Part shown: positions 8,153-16,841 of the stretch, piece after piece | Numbering within the stretch: the stretch's first letter is position 1 | Layout of the letters: each line of letters starts with the position of its first letter | Program-made: the position numbers and the translations under genes | Notes under the pieces: model-generated | Database searches by the model: none | Told to the model about the DNA's origin: nothing | The model's input: only the letters and a program-made list of their open reading frames with translations | From: Polyrhizophydium stewartii | Taxonomy: Eukaryota; Chytridiomycota; Chytridiomycetes; Rhizophydiales | DNA: 16,992 bases | Assembly (NCBI GenBank): GCA_027604665.1 | Contig: JADGIZ010000281.1 | Span: 1 to 16,992, forward strand | Reading direction: 5' to 3'

Positions 8153-10827
8153 TCACATCTCATCCAGCACGGCGCTCATTATGACGGTGAAGATCAAGAA
8201 ATACAGCAAGGATACAAAGATCCGGTTTGAGCGGGCGATCCAGTCAGGCCTGTGAGCAGAGAGCAGCAGCGTTAGCACAAACTGCCAGCGCCAAGGCCGT
8301 GCAGGCCGCGCAACGGACTGGCCTGAACTCATTGATAGAGAACATGACAGTCACGACAGAGAGCGCAAAGACAAGCAGCATATGCCGCCGCACAAAAAGT
8401 AGCGCATGCGAGCCCTGGAAGAGGTTGATGTGATCGACAATCACAATGTGCATGTTCTTGAGCAGGATGGCGACAAGGTCCTGCCTATCGTCCTCGAGCA
8501 GCGACAGCGACACAATGGGCTGCTACTTGGCGCATCAGCATCCCGTCAGGACGCGACAGAGAAGTGTCCTTGGTCTCACCGAGGCAAACTGAGTATGGTC
8601 GGCTGTCGACCAGAAGCTTGCCAGCGACCATTCCGAGTACACAAGGGAAGACCTTGGGGTGGCGTCACGGCTGTCGGTTGCCATGCTGTCGGTGACGTCG
8701 GTGGCTTCCATCAGTAGGTTGAAGGCGAGCGATAGAACATCGAGTGATGAGATCAGCCTGTGGATACTCGAGGCAACAACAGTGAGCGCTTGAATGACTG
8801 GATTGGAAGACCGAGGTGGCTGGCGAGACACAGCACGTGGGCTGCGACGAAAGACAAAGACGCGATCTCGCTTTAAACATCAGGTGGACACGCAAGTCAG
8901 TTTTGTCAGGACGGCGTCTTCGCAAACTCAGAGGATCGCGTCTTCGCACCTTTGTCGATGCAATCAATGTTGTGCCGCGTGAGTCAATGTGCATGTGGCT
9001 GATGCGAAAGTCGGAGCCGCTGAGGTCTGGAATCGGTTGCCGCGAGAGCACATATCCAAACGCCTCGTGCTGGCTTGCGGTCGTGCCACTAGTAGACGGA
9101 CCAACATAGTCGAGCGTGAAAATGGACTTTAGGAACACAAAGGCGAGCGACTTTGTCAGGCCCGAGGTCGTGACAACAGGATCTGTTAGAAAGTGTAGGC
9201 TCTCGAGCTCTTCTGCCGCAATCGTGTCGTCCTTGATGCCATGCCAGTGTGTCTGCCCAACCGAGATGCATCAGCGCGGCTCGCGGGAAACTTTTGCAGG
9301 TGCACGGAAGCGCATTATTGGAGCACTGACCTCCCAAAGGGTTCGCTTGGCCCAAGAGGTGCGTTTGGCTCGTTTTGATGTTAGAAAAGGCTTAAAATGT
9401 GACTATTGCGTCCGCAAAAATAGCGGACCTACCAAGATTAGCATTGAAAATTGAGATCGAAATGTGCGCACGGTCGCGCTCGGGAATGTCTCGGTACTGA
9501 AAGACAAAGACAGTGGCCTCCTCGCGGCTGGCGGTCGATCAGCATGTGATGCCGTCGAGAGGCATTTCAACGGGGACTGGCCGGCTTACTTTGGCGAGAA
9601 CAGAGTTTTGATGTTCATGATGCTTCCCGGGCTCGTGTCTGTGAGATTCCGTTAGCCAAGCTGCCAAAGATGAGAGAGTGTGTGGAAGCACACTGAAGCG
9701 CACCATATAGAGGGCCAGCAATTGACTTGCGCGCCACCGATGGAAACTCGGCTCCAGGCAAGAGAAGATTGCGAGCCTGCGGCTCGAGGTCGATGAGAAG
9801 GCGGAAAAGTCGCTCGTCTCCCTTTCTGGAGTACACAAAGGTTGCAGGCAGGCCAAACGACAAGCGCGAGAACTGGAGGCTTCCCGGGATCACGGTGCGG
9901 ATGCTGAGATACGAGCCGCGTCCTGCGTGCAGCACGGAGGGCAGTATAGAGCCGTTTGACGCCCAAAATAAGATTGGGTCGTGCACCAAAGGTTTGATAT
10001 CATCTGCGGAGACGCACCTTTGGCGCTGGGAGTCTCAAAGGCATATATGTTGGCGTCAAACCTGCAGGTGCACAAGAGCAAGATCAGAAACCAGGCTGCA
10101 TGCGCGGCCGCAGGCTGCGCGGCGGCGACACACATGAGTTCTTCCTCTACGATTTTTTCGGTAAGAACCGTGATGACGGGCAGCTTGGCGCCGGCATCGT
10201 CGGTGAGAATGTACTTTGCTTTGCTGTTGACAAAGGTCTCGTTGACAAGCACGTGGACGTTGCGAGCGTCGAGGCGATAGACGGGCGGAGGGCGAGTGTC
10301 CGGAAGAGCGAACAAGGATGCGGCAGCCGCGGCAGATGCCGCCGCCGCCAGAGCAGACGCATTCCTGATGACGTCTGCGAGCAGGAGGCGCTGGGTGACG
10401 AGGCGGCCTGCGGGCCGTCAGAGCCGTGTTGATGGCGGCGCGACCAACGGCACGACAGCCCCGGCCGCGCGCAGGCGGGGCGCGGCGCGGCGCAGCGTGA
10501 GGGACGGTGGAGTCGCAGGTCAGGGCCGATGCAGCGCAGGTGGGGCGGGTCAGTGTCTGCGGTGGCCTCGGCGGCAGCGGCTGGGGCGGAGAGCACGCCG
10601 GACGCACTCCAGGGCCGCAGCAACGAGTCCTTCTTGACGAGCGACCACAACAGCAGCGAGCGGTCGACCGACGGCATGCAGCCGGCGAACTTTGTCTGGG
10701 GCTGGATGTGCGAGACGTCGAGCGAGAAGAGCAGCGAGGCGGTTGGGTAGGCCGGCTCGTGCAGCACGACGAGCAGGCCGATGAAGCCCGCACCGACGGC
10801 AAACAGCAGCAGCGGGCGCAGCAGCAT
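8153..10827 (-). CDS. Intron-rich membrane-anchored protein, family not recognised
   Basis: My model has about 592 residues. It begins with a basic-hydrophobic signal anchor (MLLRPLLLFAVGAGFIGLLV) and ends with two hydrophobic helices (LLVFALSVVTVMF and FVSLLYFLIFTVIMSAVL) before a short tail, suggesting a large lumenal or exoplasmic domain held in the secretory pathway. Inferred introns: 10408-10607 (donor uncertain), 10062-10133, 9923-10017, 9639-9703, 9528-9589, 9369-9432, 9253-9330, 8820-8949 (uncertain), 8523-8579 and 8250-8322 (GC donor). Their phases add up to one open frame. Well-supported segments include NVHVLVNETFVNSK, GPLYDTSPGSIMNIKTLF, a THWHGIKDD stretch and FRISHMHIDSRG. I considered PIG-S, GAA1, PIG-T, CLPTM1 and membralin and saw no convincing match, so I give no function. 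The alternative at 9923-10017 is that these bases are coding and a frame break lies near 10004. The start is 146 bp below the stop of the upstream reductase gene. Confidence 0.6.
8250..8322 (-). other. Possible third GC-AG intron (last intron of the membrane protein gene)
   Basis: The final exon must enter with one base to give RPDWIARSNRIF and a stop at 8153. The only donor in matching phase after the preceding hydrophobic helix is AG|GCCAGT at 8322. A CTAAC branch site precedes the CACAG acceptor, and the intron is 73 nt. The donor is one base from the GCAAGT used twice in the WW/FF gene. A GT donor would need a different phase. Confidence 0.45.
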
Positions 10828-10973
10828 CGAACGCGGGAGAGTGCGATTCCGCCAGATGCACTCCTCACGGCGCTCCGGCGGTGCGTGGCGTCGCGAGCGG
10901 CCACATGGGCGGAGGGGCCGGTGGCTTTATTCGTGCGGGGCGGGGGGAGTGGCAGAGCAGGCATGCAGCACGC

Positions 10974-11507
10974 TCACTCAAAGGACCAGCTGGCCACGGT
11001 CTCGATGAGGGCGGCGGTAATGGCCTCGACGCCGGCCTGGTCGACCTCGTCGAAGCCGGCGAGCACCGTGGAGTCGAGGTCAAAGACACCGAGCAGCCGG
11101 CCATCTGGGTGCACCAGCGGCACGACAAGCTCACTTTCCGAGGCCGAGTCGCAGGCAATGTGGCCCTTGAATTCATGGACGTTGCGCACCAGCACCGAGC
11201 GCCGTTCGTCCGCGGCTGTTCCGCAGACGCCTTGGCCGATTCGGATGGACGTGCATGCGACACGGCCGTGGAAGGGGCCGAGGAGCAGGGTGTCGGGCCT
11301 GGCGGCCGAGCGCAGGTAGAAGCCCACCCAGTTGACGGGCCGCGCGACCGCGGGGTCGTGGTAGGCCCAGTAGAGCAGCGCGGCGACGTTGGCCAGGTTC
11401 GAGACGAGCGGGAGCGATGGGTCGACAACAGCGCGGGTCTGGGCGACAACGTCGCGGTAGAACGATGGCTTGTCGGCGGGATAGCTGCTTGCGGTGGGCG
11501 GCGACAT
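10974..11507 (-). CDS. Free methionine-(R)-sulfoxide reductase (GAF domain, fRMsr)
   Basis: This enzyme reduces free methionine-R-sulfoxide to methionine in the cytosol, using thioredoxin, and protects against oxidants. The intronless frame codes for 177 residues, the usual size of this single-GAF-domain family. The three redox cysteines of the family are present: C85 in GRVACTSI, C95 in GQGVCGTAA and C119 in GHIACDSASESELVVPL. VNWVGFYL near residue 58 and the GVFDLDS strand near 141 are also typical of the family. ATG at 11507 is the natural start. It faces the RUS-family gene across 133 bp, so the two may share a promoter. No frame break is seen. Confidence 0.93.
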   Translation of the reverse strand: MSPPTASSYPADKPSFYRDVVAQTRAVVDPSLPLVSNLANVAALLYWAYHDPAVARPVNWVGFYLRSAARPDTLLLGPFHGRVACTSIRIGQGVCGTAADERRSVLVRNVHEFKGHIACDSASESELVVPLVHPDGRLLGVFDLDSTVLAGFDEVDQAGVEAITAALIETVASWSFE

Positions 11508-11640
11508 GGCGAGTCTTTCTGTGTGGGACTGGCTGGCGGGGTGCTGTCGTGCGTGCGCTGGGTCGGCTTGGGGCTGCGGCCGGGCGAGGGGTGCGGGTTG
11601 CGGCGGGTGCGGAAAGCCGCCGCGGCCGACTTTGCCGCCG
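11508..11640. promoter_or_regulatory. Divergent intergenic region between the reductase and RUS-family genes
   Basis: These 133 bp separate two start codons facing away from each other, so both promoters must lie here or within the neighbouring coding sequence. The stretch is GC-rich with no evident TATA box. I cannot name a binding site. Confidence 0.5.
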
Positions 11641-13281
11641 ATGATGTCGCCATCCGCGCCTGCGGGTCACGTCACAGCGGTGCTGCGCCTGCGGCTGCCG
11701 CCGCTCGCTGCCGCCCGCGCGCCGACGGCCCTTGGCCACGCGGCACTGCGGCTGGGCATGCGCGGCAGCAGCAGCACCAGCCGCGCCGGCGGCGACACAG
11801 GCGGCGCCGCGGCACCGCCGCCCGCCCCGCAGCTCGCGCAGTGCTCGCGCCTCGGGCAGACGACGCACTGGATCGTGCTCCGACCGCCGCCCTCGCAAGG
11901 CCCCCACGCGCGCTGGGCCGTCGACCGCCATGCGCACGCAAGCGACGTTGCGGCGGGCACGCGCGCTCCAGCAGCCGAGACCCCGCCGCCCAGATCTGCG
12001 CTCGACGCTGCCCGCGCCGCGTACCAGCGGGCGTACGACTCGATGCTCACGGTCTTCTTCCCAAAGGACCTGTCGAGCTCGGTCACGCCGGACTACCTGC
12101 CCTATACGCTGTGGCACCTCGCCAACAGCGTCACGGGCACCGTCGCGGGAACGCTATCGATGCAGGCGCTGTTACAGGCCCTCGGCCTTGGTGCAGGTAC
12201 GGCGATCGGCCTCGCTGCAACCACAAACTGGATCATCAAGGACGGCTTTGGTCTCCTTGGCGGCGTGCTGTTTGCAGGCTTCATGGGCAACCGCTTTGAT
12301 GCAAGCCCAAAGTATTACCGCTTTTTGGCCAATCTGTGCATCCAGGCATCCAATCTCATGGAGCTGCTTACGCCCATGGTGCCACACCTGTTCCTGCCCA
12401 TGGCCTCGCTCTCCAATATCGGCAAGAACATTGGCTTTCTCGCCGCAAGCGCCACGCGCGCATCCATGCACCGCGGATTCACACGCACAGATAATCTCGG
12501 CGACATCACCGCAAAGGCCGGTGCACAAGCCACCGCAGCAGGCCTTGTCGGCACGGGAATCGGCATCGTCCTCAGCTGGGCCATCGGCACCGATCCGCAC
12601 ACGCTCCTGGCTGCGTTTGTCCCCCTCAGCCTCCTCAATCTGTTCGCCGCATACAAGTCCAACCGGGCCGTCGTTACGCGCCACATGAACATTGAGCGAG
12701 CCGAGCTGACACTGCGCGCCGTGCTCGATAACCCTGTGTCACAGCGGATCACGCCCCCGGCTTCCGTGGCCACACCCTCGCCGGCAGAGAAGCTTGTTGC
12801 TCCTACCCCGTTCGACATCTCGCGCCGGGAAACCATGTTTGGCTGGCGCAAGCATCCGTTCCGAGTTGCGCTACGTTTGGAGGAGCCCGTTGACGCGCCA
12901 CGATGCCCGCTGGCCACCATGTCAGTCGAGGGCATGATTGCTTTCTCGGCGGGTTTTGGCGATCTCGCTGCTCAACGGTACCGCATTTGCGTCGCATCGG
13001 ACGCGGAAACCGTTTGGCTCTGGTTCCTCGATACAGCGGATCACGAGGACGTCACTCGCGGCTTCATCCACGCATGCGCTGTGCGCCACGCCCTCGAGAC
13101 CGGCAGGGCGTCCGCACATGCCGGCTGGTTACGAAACAGCCCTGCTGACGCGTATCTGGTGTCTTCGGCCCGCGTCGACAACATCTTAGCGGCACTGGTT
13201 GCTGCTGGATGGGATATTGCACACACTCATTTGGGCGATCGCAACAGGCGCCTGCACGTTGGCCCTGTGCCGGTGCAATGA
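11641..13281 (+). CDS. RUS/DUF647 (root UVB sensitive) family membrane protein
   Basis: The biochemical role is unsettled; plant members act in UV-B responses, vitamin B6-linked metabolism and auxin transport. The intronless frame from ATG at 11641 (or 11644) gives 546 residues. The conserved domain starts near residue 147 with SVTPDYLPYTLWHLANSV, followed by TTNWIIKDGFGLLGGVLF near 194, a NLMELLTPMVP segment near 238, and SNIGKNIGFLAASATRASMHRGF near 258, then DNLGDITAKAGAQ near 284. Several hydrophobic helices lie between 160 and 340. The first 130 residues are rich in Ala, Pro and Arg and could be an organelle-targeting leader or partly untranslated. The frame stays open upstream to 11494, but that would overlap the opposite gene's start, so I chose 11641. 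The roughly 190 residues after the core look like the family's less conserved C-terminal part. Confidence 0.92.
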   Translation: MMSPSAPAGHVTAVLRLRLPPLAAARAPTALGHAALRLGMRGSSSTSRAGGDTGGAAAPPPAPQLAQCSRLGQTTHWIVLRPPPSQGPHARWAVDRHAHASDVAAGTRAPAAETPPPRSALDAARAAYQRAYDSMLTVFFPKDLSSSVTPDYLPYTLWHLANSVTGTVAGTLSMQALLQALGLGAGTAIGLAATTNWIIKDGFGLLGGVLFAGFMGNRFDASPKYYRFLANLCIQASNLMELLTPMVPHLFLPMASLSNIGKNIGFLAASATRASMHRGFTRTDNLGDITAKAGAQATAAGLVGTGIGIVLSWAIGTDPHTLLAAFVPLSLLNLFAAYKSNRAVVTRHMNIERAELTLRAVLDNPVSQRITPPASVATPSPAEKLVAPTPFDISRRETMFGWRKHPFRVALRLEEPVDAPRCPLATMSVEGMIAFSAGFGDLAAQRYRICVASDAETVWLWFLDTADHEDVTRGFIHACAVRHALETGRASAHAGWLRNSPADAYLVSSARVDNILAALVAAGWDIAHTHLGDRNRRLHVGPVPVQ

Positions 13282-13348
13282 ACATTTTCTGTGGAGGGTT
13301 CGGCTCTGTCAACCACGATCGCCCTCACCGCTCCCACGCTTTCACTTG

Positions 13349-13386
13349 CCCACGCACACGCCCACGCACACGCCCACGCCCACACC
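13349..13386. repeat. C-rich tandem repeat (about three copies of a 12-bp CCCACGCACACG unit)
   Basis: Two near-perfect copies and a third diverged one lie in the 204-bp gap between the RUS-family stop and the F-box gene start. The run is pyrimidine/CA-rich on the plus strand, as fungal upstream or 5' untranslated regions often are. A binding role for the array is only a guess. Confidence 0.75.
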
Positions 13387-13485
13387 CCAACCTATATCCC
13401 CCTCACACGAGTCTCAACACAGAGTGATCGTGCGACACCGATCAACCGCTTCGGCTGAACCTGTCGTTGTGGACACGGCTCGGTC

Positions 13486-15805
13486 ATGGCCGGAGGCACT
13501 CGACCGGGCATGCACCTTTTGCCGACTGCCCCGGATCCGTCTGAACTGCGGGGTGATGCATCGCAACAGAACCTGGTCCCGCCGGCGCAAGCCGTCTCGA
13601 TCGGCACCAGCAGACCCACGCTCGCCAACAGCCTCCCATGGGAACTACGGCATGACATCCTCCGCTGGCTACCGATCCCTGCGCTGTGGCGCATGCGCCG
13701 GCTGTCTCGCGGCTGGAGGGTACGACCTTGTCTCGCGGCCGCCAATCCCCAGATGCCCGCTGCGCACGTCCTCCACGCTGACACTTCTCGCGCCTTCTCT
13801 GCGTCGACTCGCGGGAGCGCAGGACGCGGCCGAGGCGGCCTTTGCAACCGTGCTGCGCGAGTCTTGTGCGCATGACATGCCGATTATGGTGCTTGACCTG
13901 TTCTTGCTCAACAGCCGCGGCGGTCCGTGGTTCAGCGTTGGCGGCGCGGATTCGATAGAGGATTCGGCACGCATCAAGCTCTATTGCGGCGCTGTTGACC
14001 CGGCCACTAAGACCCTGACTCTTGGCACCAGCACTCCTTCCGAGGGTGCCATGAATTCAGGTGTAGAGCAGAGACCAACTGCGTCACTTCATCGGCGCCC
14101 CAATCTCGACCGCATGCAGTGGTGCCTCAAGGCGGTGATCAAATGGAATGCCATCGCACGCGCTGCTCCGTCCGAGCCAAACTCGGTTCGTTCGGGAAGG
14201 ATCGGAAACCATCACTCGGAAGGACACAACCGAAGTTTTGTCAACCAGTCTGCACTTGGCGTGCTTGGAACAAGTAGCCCTGCAAGCCCATCCGGAAGCA
14301 GCACTAGTATTGCCGGCAGTAGCTCAGGGTCGTATTCTCCTTCTGCATCCACAAACCAGCTGGCGCCGCCTTTAGAGCTTGCATGGAACACACCAGCCTC
14401 TTCCATCCTCGGACCGGCCTTCGATGCACTTGTCTCAGCCGTGTCCTATAGCCCGGCGCACATGCCAGATATGATACACGGTTCGTGGGCACAGGCGTCG
14501 CAACGTCAATCGCAGATGCATGCCGAGCTGGTTGCCGCCTCGAGGCGCGGCTTGGGTAGCTCCGGCTCCATATTCACGCTCGTTTCACCCGATATGGATT
14601 TGATCCATCCGCCTCTTGCACATACTGCGCACGGGCGACGTCGCGCTCGCCACGGCAGCGCGTCTTCGGCGACTCAGACGCCACCCAGACCCGATCAGAC
14701 GAGCTTGCCGGACGCGAGTTATCAGCCGCAAGACGCTGACTTAAGTTCATTGGACGGCGCGGGACAGTCGGCGGCGACCGACTCTGATTCAGCTTATGCG
14801 ACCGACGACTCGCTGCCCAACGAGCCTACTCGAGTGCGCACCAGTCGCACAATGCAGACTGTCCTGCGCAACTCCACAACATCAATGCCCACAATCCAAG
14901 AGCCTCTCGAGACGACGGAGCCAGATTCGGTCCAGCAGATGCCAAATACAGCGCAGCCTCCAGCACCAGCATCAGACCTTTTGCACCAAAGCTCCACTGC
15001 TCGTTCAAAGCTCTCAACGCTTTCGACGTTTGAGATCATCATGAACTTCACCGTAGCGGATCACGGTCATCAGACAGATGCTTCCGGCGTCACAACGGCG
15101 GTTCTCGACTTTTCACTTTGCTCGCTCAAAGTCTCATACTCATTCCTATTTGCTCAGTTGGATGCAACACTGCGTCTCTCGCGTGGCTGCGCTCGAGCAG
15201 CACCGAGCCTGCACACGTCGCACGTGTCCGCAGGATCCAAGGTTCGACCGAGAGCATCCGCTCGCTCTTCATCGGAGCAAATCACCAGATGTGATGACGG
15301 ACCAAACTCGCTCGTCGATTTGCCTTCCGACACTCTGGAGTCAAACCCGGCAGCGCTGTCATCACTGCCCGCACACACAGCGTCAACCGACTTGTCTTTG
15401 ACCTCAAAGAGCGCACTCTTCCAGCCGCCACCCGCCACAAGCCGAAACCAGTCGGACTATGGCGCATTCTCTGTGCACTCGCCAGCCAAGATCGCCTTGA
15501 TTCTTGCTTGCGCAGCCGAAAGCCATCTGCAGTGGTCTCCTTCGTTCTGGTCATTCGACCTTGTGCTGCATTGGCTCGCGCACGGAGGCGACGACCAGGT
15601 CCATGACGTTGTCGACTTTCTTCTGGACCACGAGGCCCTGGCGGGACGGCCATCGCTCGGGGCCGGCGGCACCTCCAGCGCGGGAAGTAGCGGCCTGGGC
15701 ATCGGTGCTGGTGGCAGCAGCACTGTTCCGAGAGACGGAGCTCGATCTCCGGGAAGTCGCCGAATTAAGCGATACCTCGTCTCGTACTGCCTCGCTGATG
15801 GATAG
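13486..15805 (+). CDS. F-box protein with long low-complexity C-terminal region
   Basis: F-box proteins recruit substrates to SCF ubiquitin ligases through Skp1. The F-box lies at about residues 49-78 (LPWELRHDILRWLPIPALWRMRRLSRGWR), matching the LPxEL...ILxxL...xxxxxxVsrxWR pattern. The F-box frame and the long downstream frame differ, so I infer one intron at 13720-13822: donor GTACGA, CTGAC branch, acceptor GCGCAG, joining phase 0 to phase 0. The product is about 738 residues, ending at TAG 15803-15805. The rest is rich in Ser, Thr, Ala, Pro and Gln, with more ordered patches such as PIMVLDLFLLNS, FEIIMNFTVADHG and FWSFDLVLHWLAHGGDDQVHDVVDFLLDH. I see no WD40, kelch or leucine-rich repeats, so the substrate is unknown. 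A 13704-13752 intron is a weaker alternative because it would cut the F-box and lacks a branch site. Confidence 0.75.
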
Positions 15806-15859
15806 CGGCGAATGGTCGGATGTCTCTGCATGTGGAGCTCTTAATTCAACGCAGGCGGC

Positions 15860-16339
15860 TCAAAGATTGCGGTGATACGATTGCGACTCGAGATATTCGT
15901 CCCAAGAGATCTTGCCGTCGTTGTCCAGGTCGTCCTCGGCCAAGGCGTGGTCGATCATGGTCTCGAGGTCGTCCATGTTGACCGGGTCAAAGGTCTCGGG
16001 GGAGCCGGGCTCACGGTCGTAGTGCTGGAACGCCAGGCGCAGCTCGTGGCCGTCCAGGTGGCCGTCACCGTTGTAGTCGTGCAGCGAGAAGAAGTAAAAC
16101 ACCTCTTGCTTGTGGACGAGGGGCTTGTCGCTGCCCTCGGCGTGCGGGGTCTCGGTCGTCCTGGCGCCCTTCTCGCGGCCATAGCCGAGCTTCTGCAGGC
16201 GCTCGCGCACGAACTGGGCCGAGTGCCCGATGTCGCCGTAGTTGGAGTCCTCGCCGTAGTCGCGGCTCAGGCGCGCAGCGACGCCTGGGTGCGCGCCGAG
16301 CAGGGCAAGCGCGGCCGTGAGAACACCAAGGAGCCTCAT
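15860..16339 (-). CDS. Secreted EF-hand protein resembling MCFD2 (ER-Golgi cargo receptor subunit)
   Basis: In animals MCFD2 pairs with the lectin ERGIC-53 (LMAN1) to carry glycoproteins from the ER. This intronless gene codes for 159 residues (MCFD2 has 146). Residues 1-22 form a hydrophobic signal peptide. EF-hand 1 is at 88-99 (DYNGDGHLDGHE) and EF-hand 2 at 137-148 (DLDNDGKISWDE), both with a full set of calcium ligands. The FSLHDYNGDGHLDGHEL opening strongly resembles the MHDYDGNNLLDGLEL of MCFD2, and the spacing of about 37 residues between the loops also fits. There is no clear HDEL or KDEL tail. The gene converges with the F-box gene, stops 54 bp apart. A generic secreted calcium-binding protein is the alternative. 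Confidence 0.85.
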   Translation of the reverse strand: MRLLGVLTAALALLGAHPGVAARLSRDYGEDSNYGDIGHSAQFVRERLQKLGYGREKGARTTETPHAEGSDKPLVHKQEVFYFFSLHDYNGDGHLDGHELRLAFQHYDREPGSPETFDPVNMDDLETMIDHALAEDDLDNDGKISWDEYLESQSYHRNL

Positions 16340-16551
16340 GGTGTGTCGTCGAGGGCCGCGTCCGGTGGCTGGAATCGATAAATTCCTGAGGACTTGCGAG
16401 GTTGGTGCGTGTTGGAGTCGGGAAGGGGCAGCGCCTGCACAGGACGACGAGCGGCGCTGGATCTGGGGTAAAGAGGCTGCTTATTGTGCCGCCAAGTGCC
16501 GAGGGAGGCAAAGCAGTACTCAGTGGAGCATCGGCTGTCGGCCGGAGGCCC

Positions 16552-16841
16552 TCATCTAATTGTGCTGAGCTGGGTCGAGCTGTCGCTGCCTGTGAGCGTT
16601 CCAAAGCTGCGCTTGGCATCTTGCCGAGCGAGCGCGCCTGGTCGAACGTCAGGTCGTGGACGAAGCCGGCCGTGTGGATCAAGCCGGCGGCGGCGCATCT
16701 GTCGGTCGAGTCGTTGCGGCTCGACGTGGCGAGAGTGTGAGCGAGCACGAAGTTGCGCAGATCGTCCTTGGAGGAGACGGGCAGGTCCGGCCGCCCGATG
16801 GCGTGGTAGTTGCGGCGCTGCTGCCTGACGCAGCGAGACAT
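16552..16841 (-). CDS. Small protein of unknown function (3' end uncertain)
   Basis: From ATG at 16841 a coherent frame reads through RRNYHAIGRPDLPVSSKDDL, a FVLAHTLATSS helix and a GLIHTAGFVHDLTFDQARSLG segment, which look coded rather than random. After SLGK (near 16620) the same frame runs on into the promoter of the EF-hand gene, while a second frame gives a tidy end (GSDSSTQLSTIR, stop at 16552). A 35-nt intron with a GCAAGA donor and CTCACAG acceptor, or a one-base error, would join the two into about 84-97 residues. I do not recognise the family. The start may also be wrong, because a possible plus-strand start overlaps it. Confidence 0.4.

Noticed and set aside
7418..8255. Several long open frames on both strands across the GC-rich gap
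   Set aside because: High G/C content makes stop codons rare; the products are Arg/Ala/Gly-rich and low in hydrophobic pattern, except for short hints noted in the feature list.
8540..8650. Alternative frame giving VFPCVLGMVAGKLLVDSRPYSVCLGE on the minus strand
   Set aside because: It looks protein-like but has no acceptor and donor phases that join it to the final exons; the other frame joins cleanly through the 8523-8579 intron.
10004..10017. A 14-nt intron (GTGCGTCTCCGCAG) in the membrane protein gene
   Set aside because: It is far too short to splice; a 95-nt intron ending at 9923 keeps phase with the same donor.
11494..11640. Extending the RUS-family protein to the ATG at 11494
   Set aside because: It would overlap the start of the opposite-strand reductase gene and adds Cys/Gly-rich sequence unlike the family.
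13199..13822. Upstream part of the long plus-strand open frame that continues into the F-box gene
   Set aside because: It overlaps the end of the RUS-family gene in another frame and lacks protein-like sequence, whereas the F-box is in a different frame and splices neatly into the downstream part.
15872..16381. Long plus-strand frame opposite the EF-hand gene
   Set aside because: It is Val/Leu-rich antisense of a well-supported gene with two canonical EF-hands.
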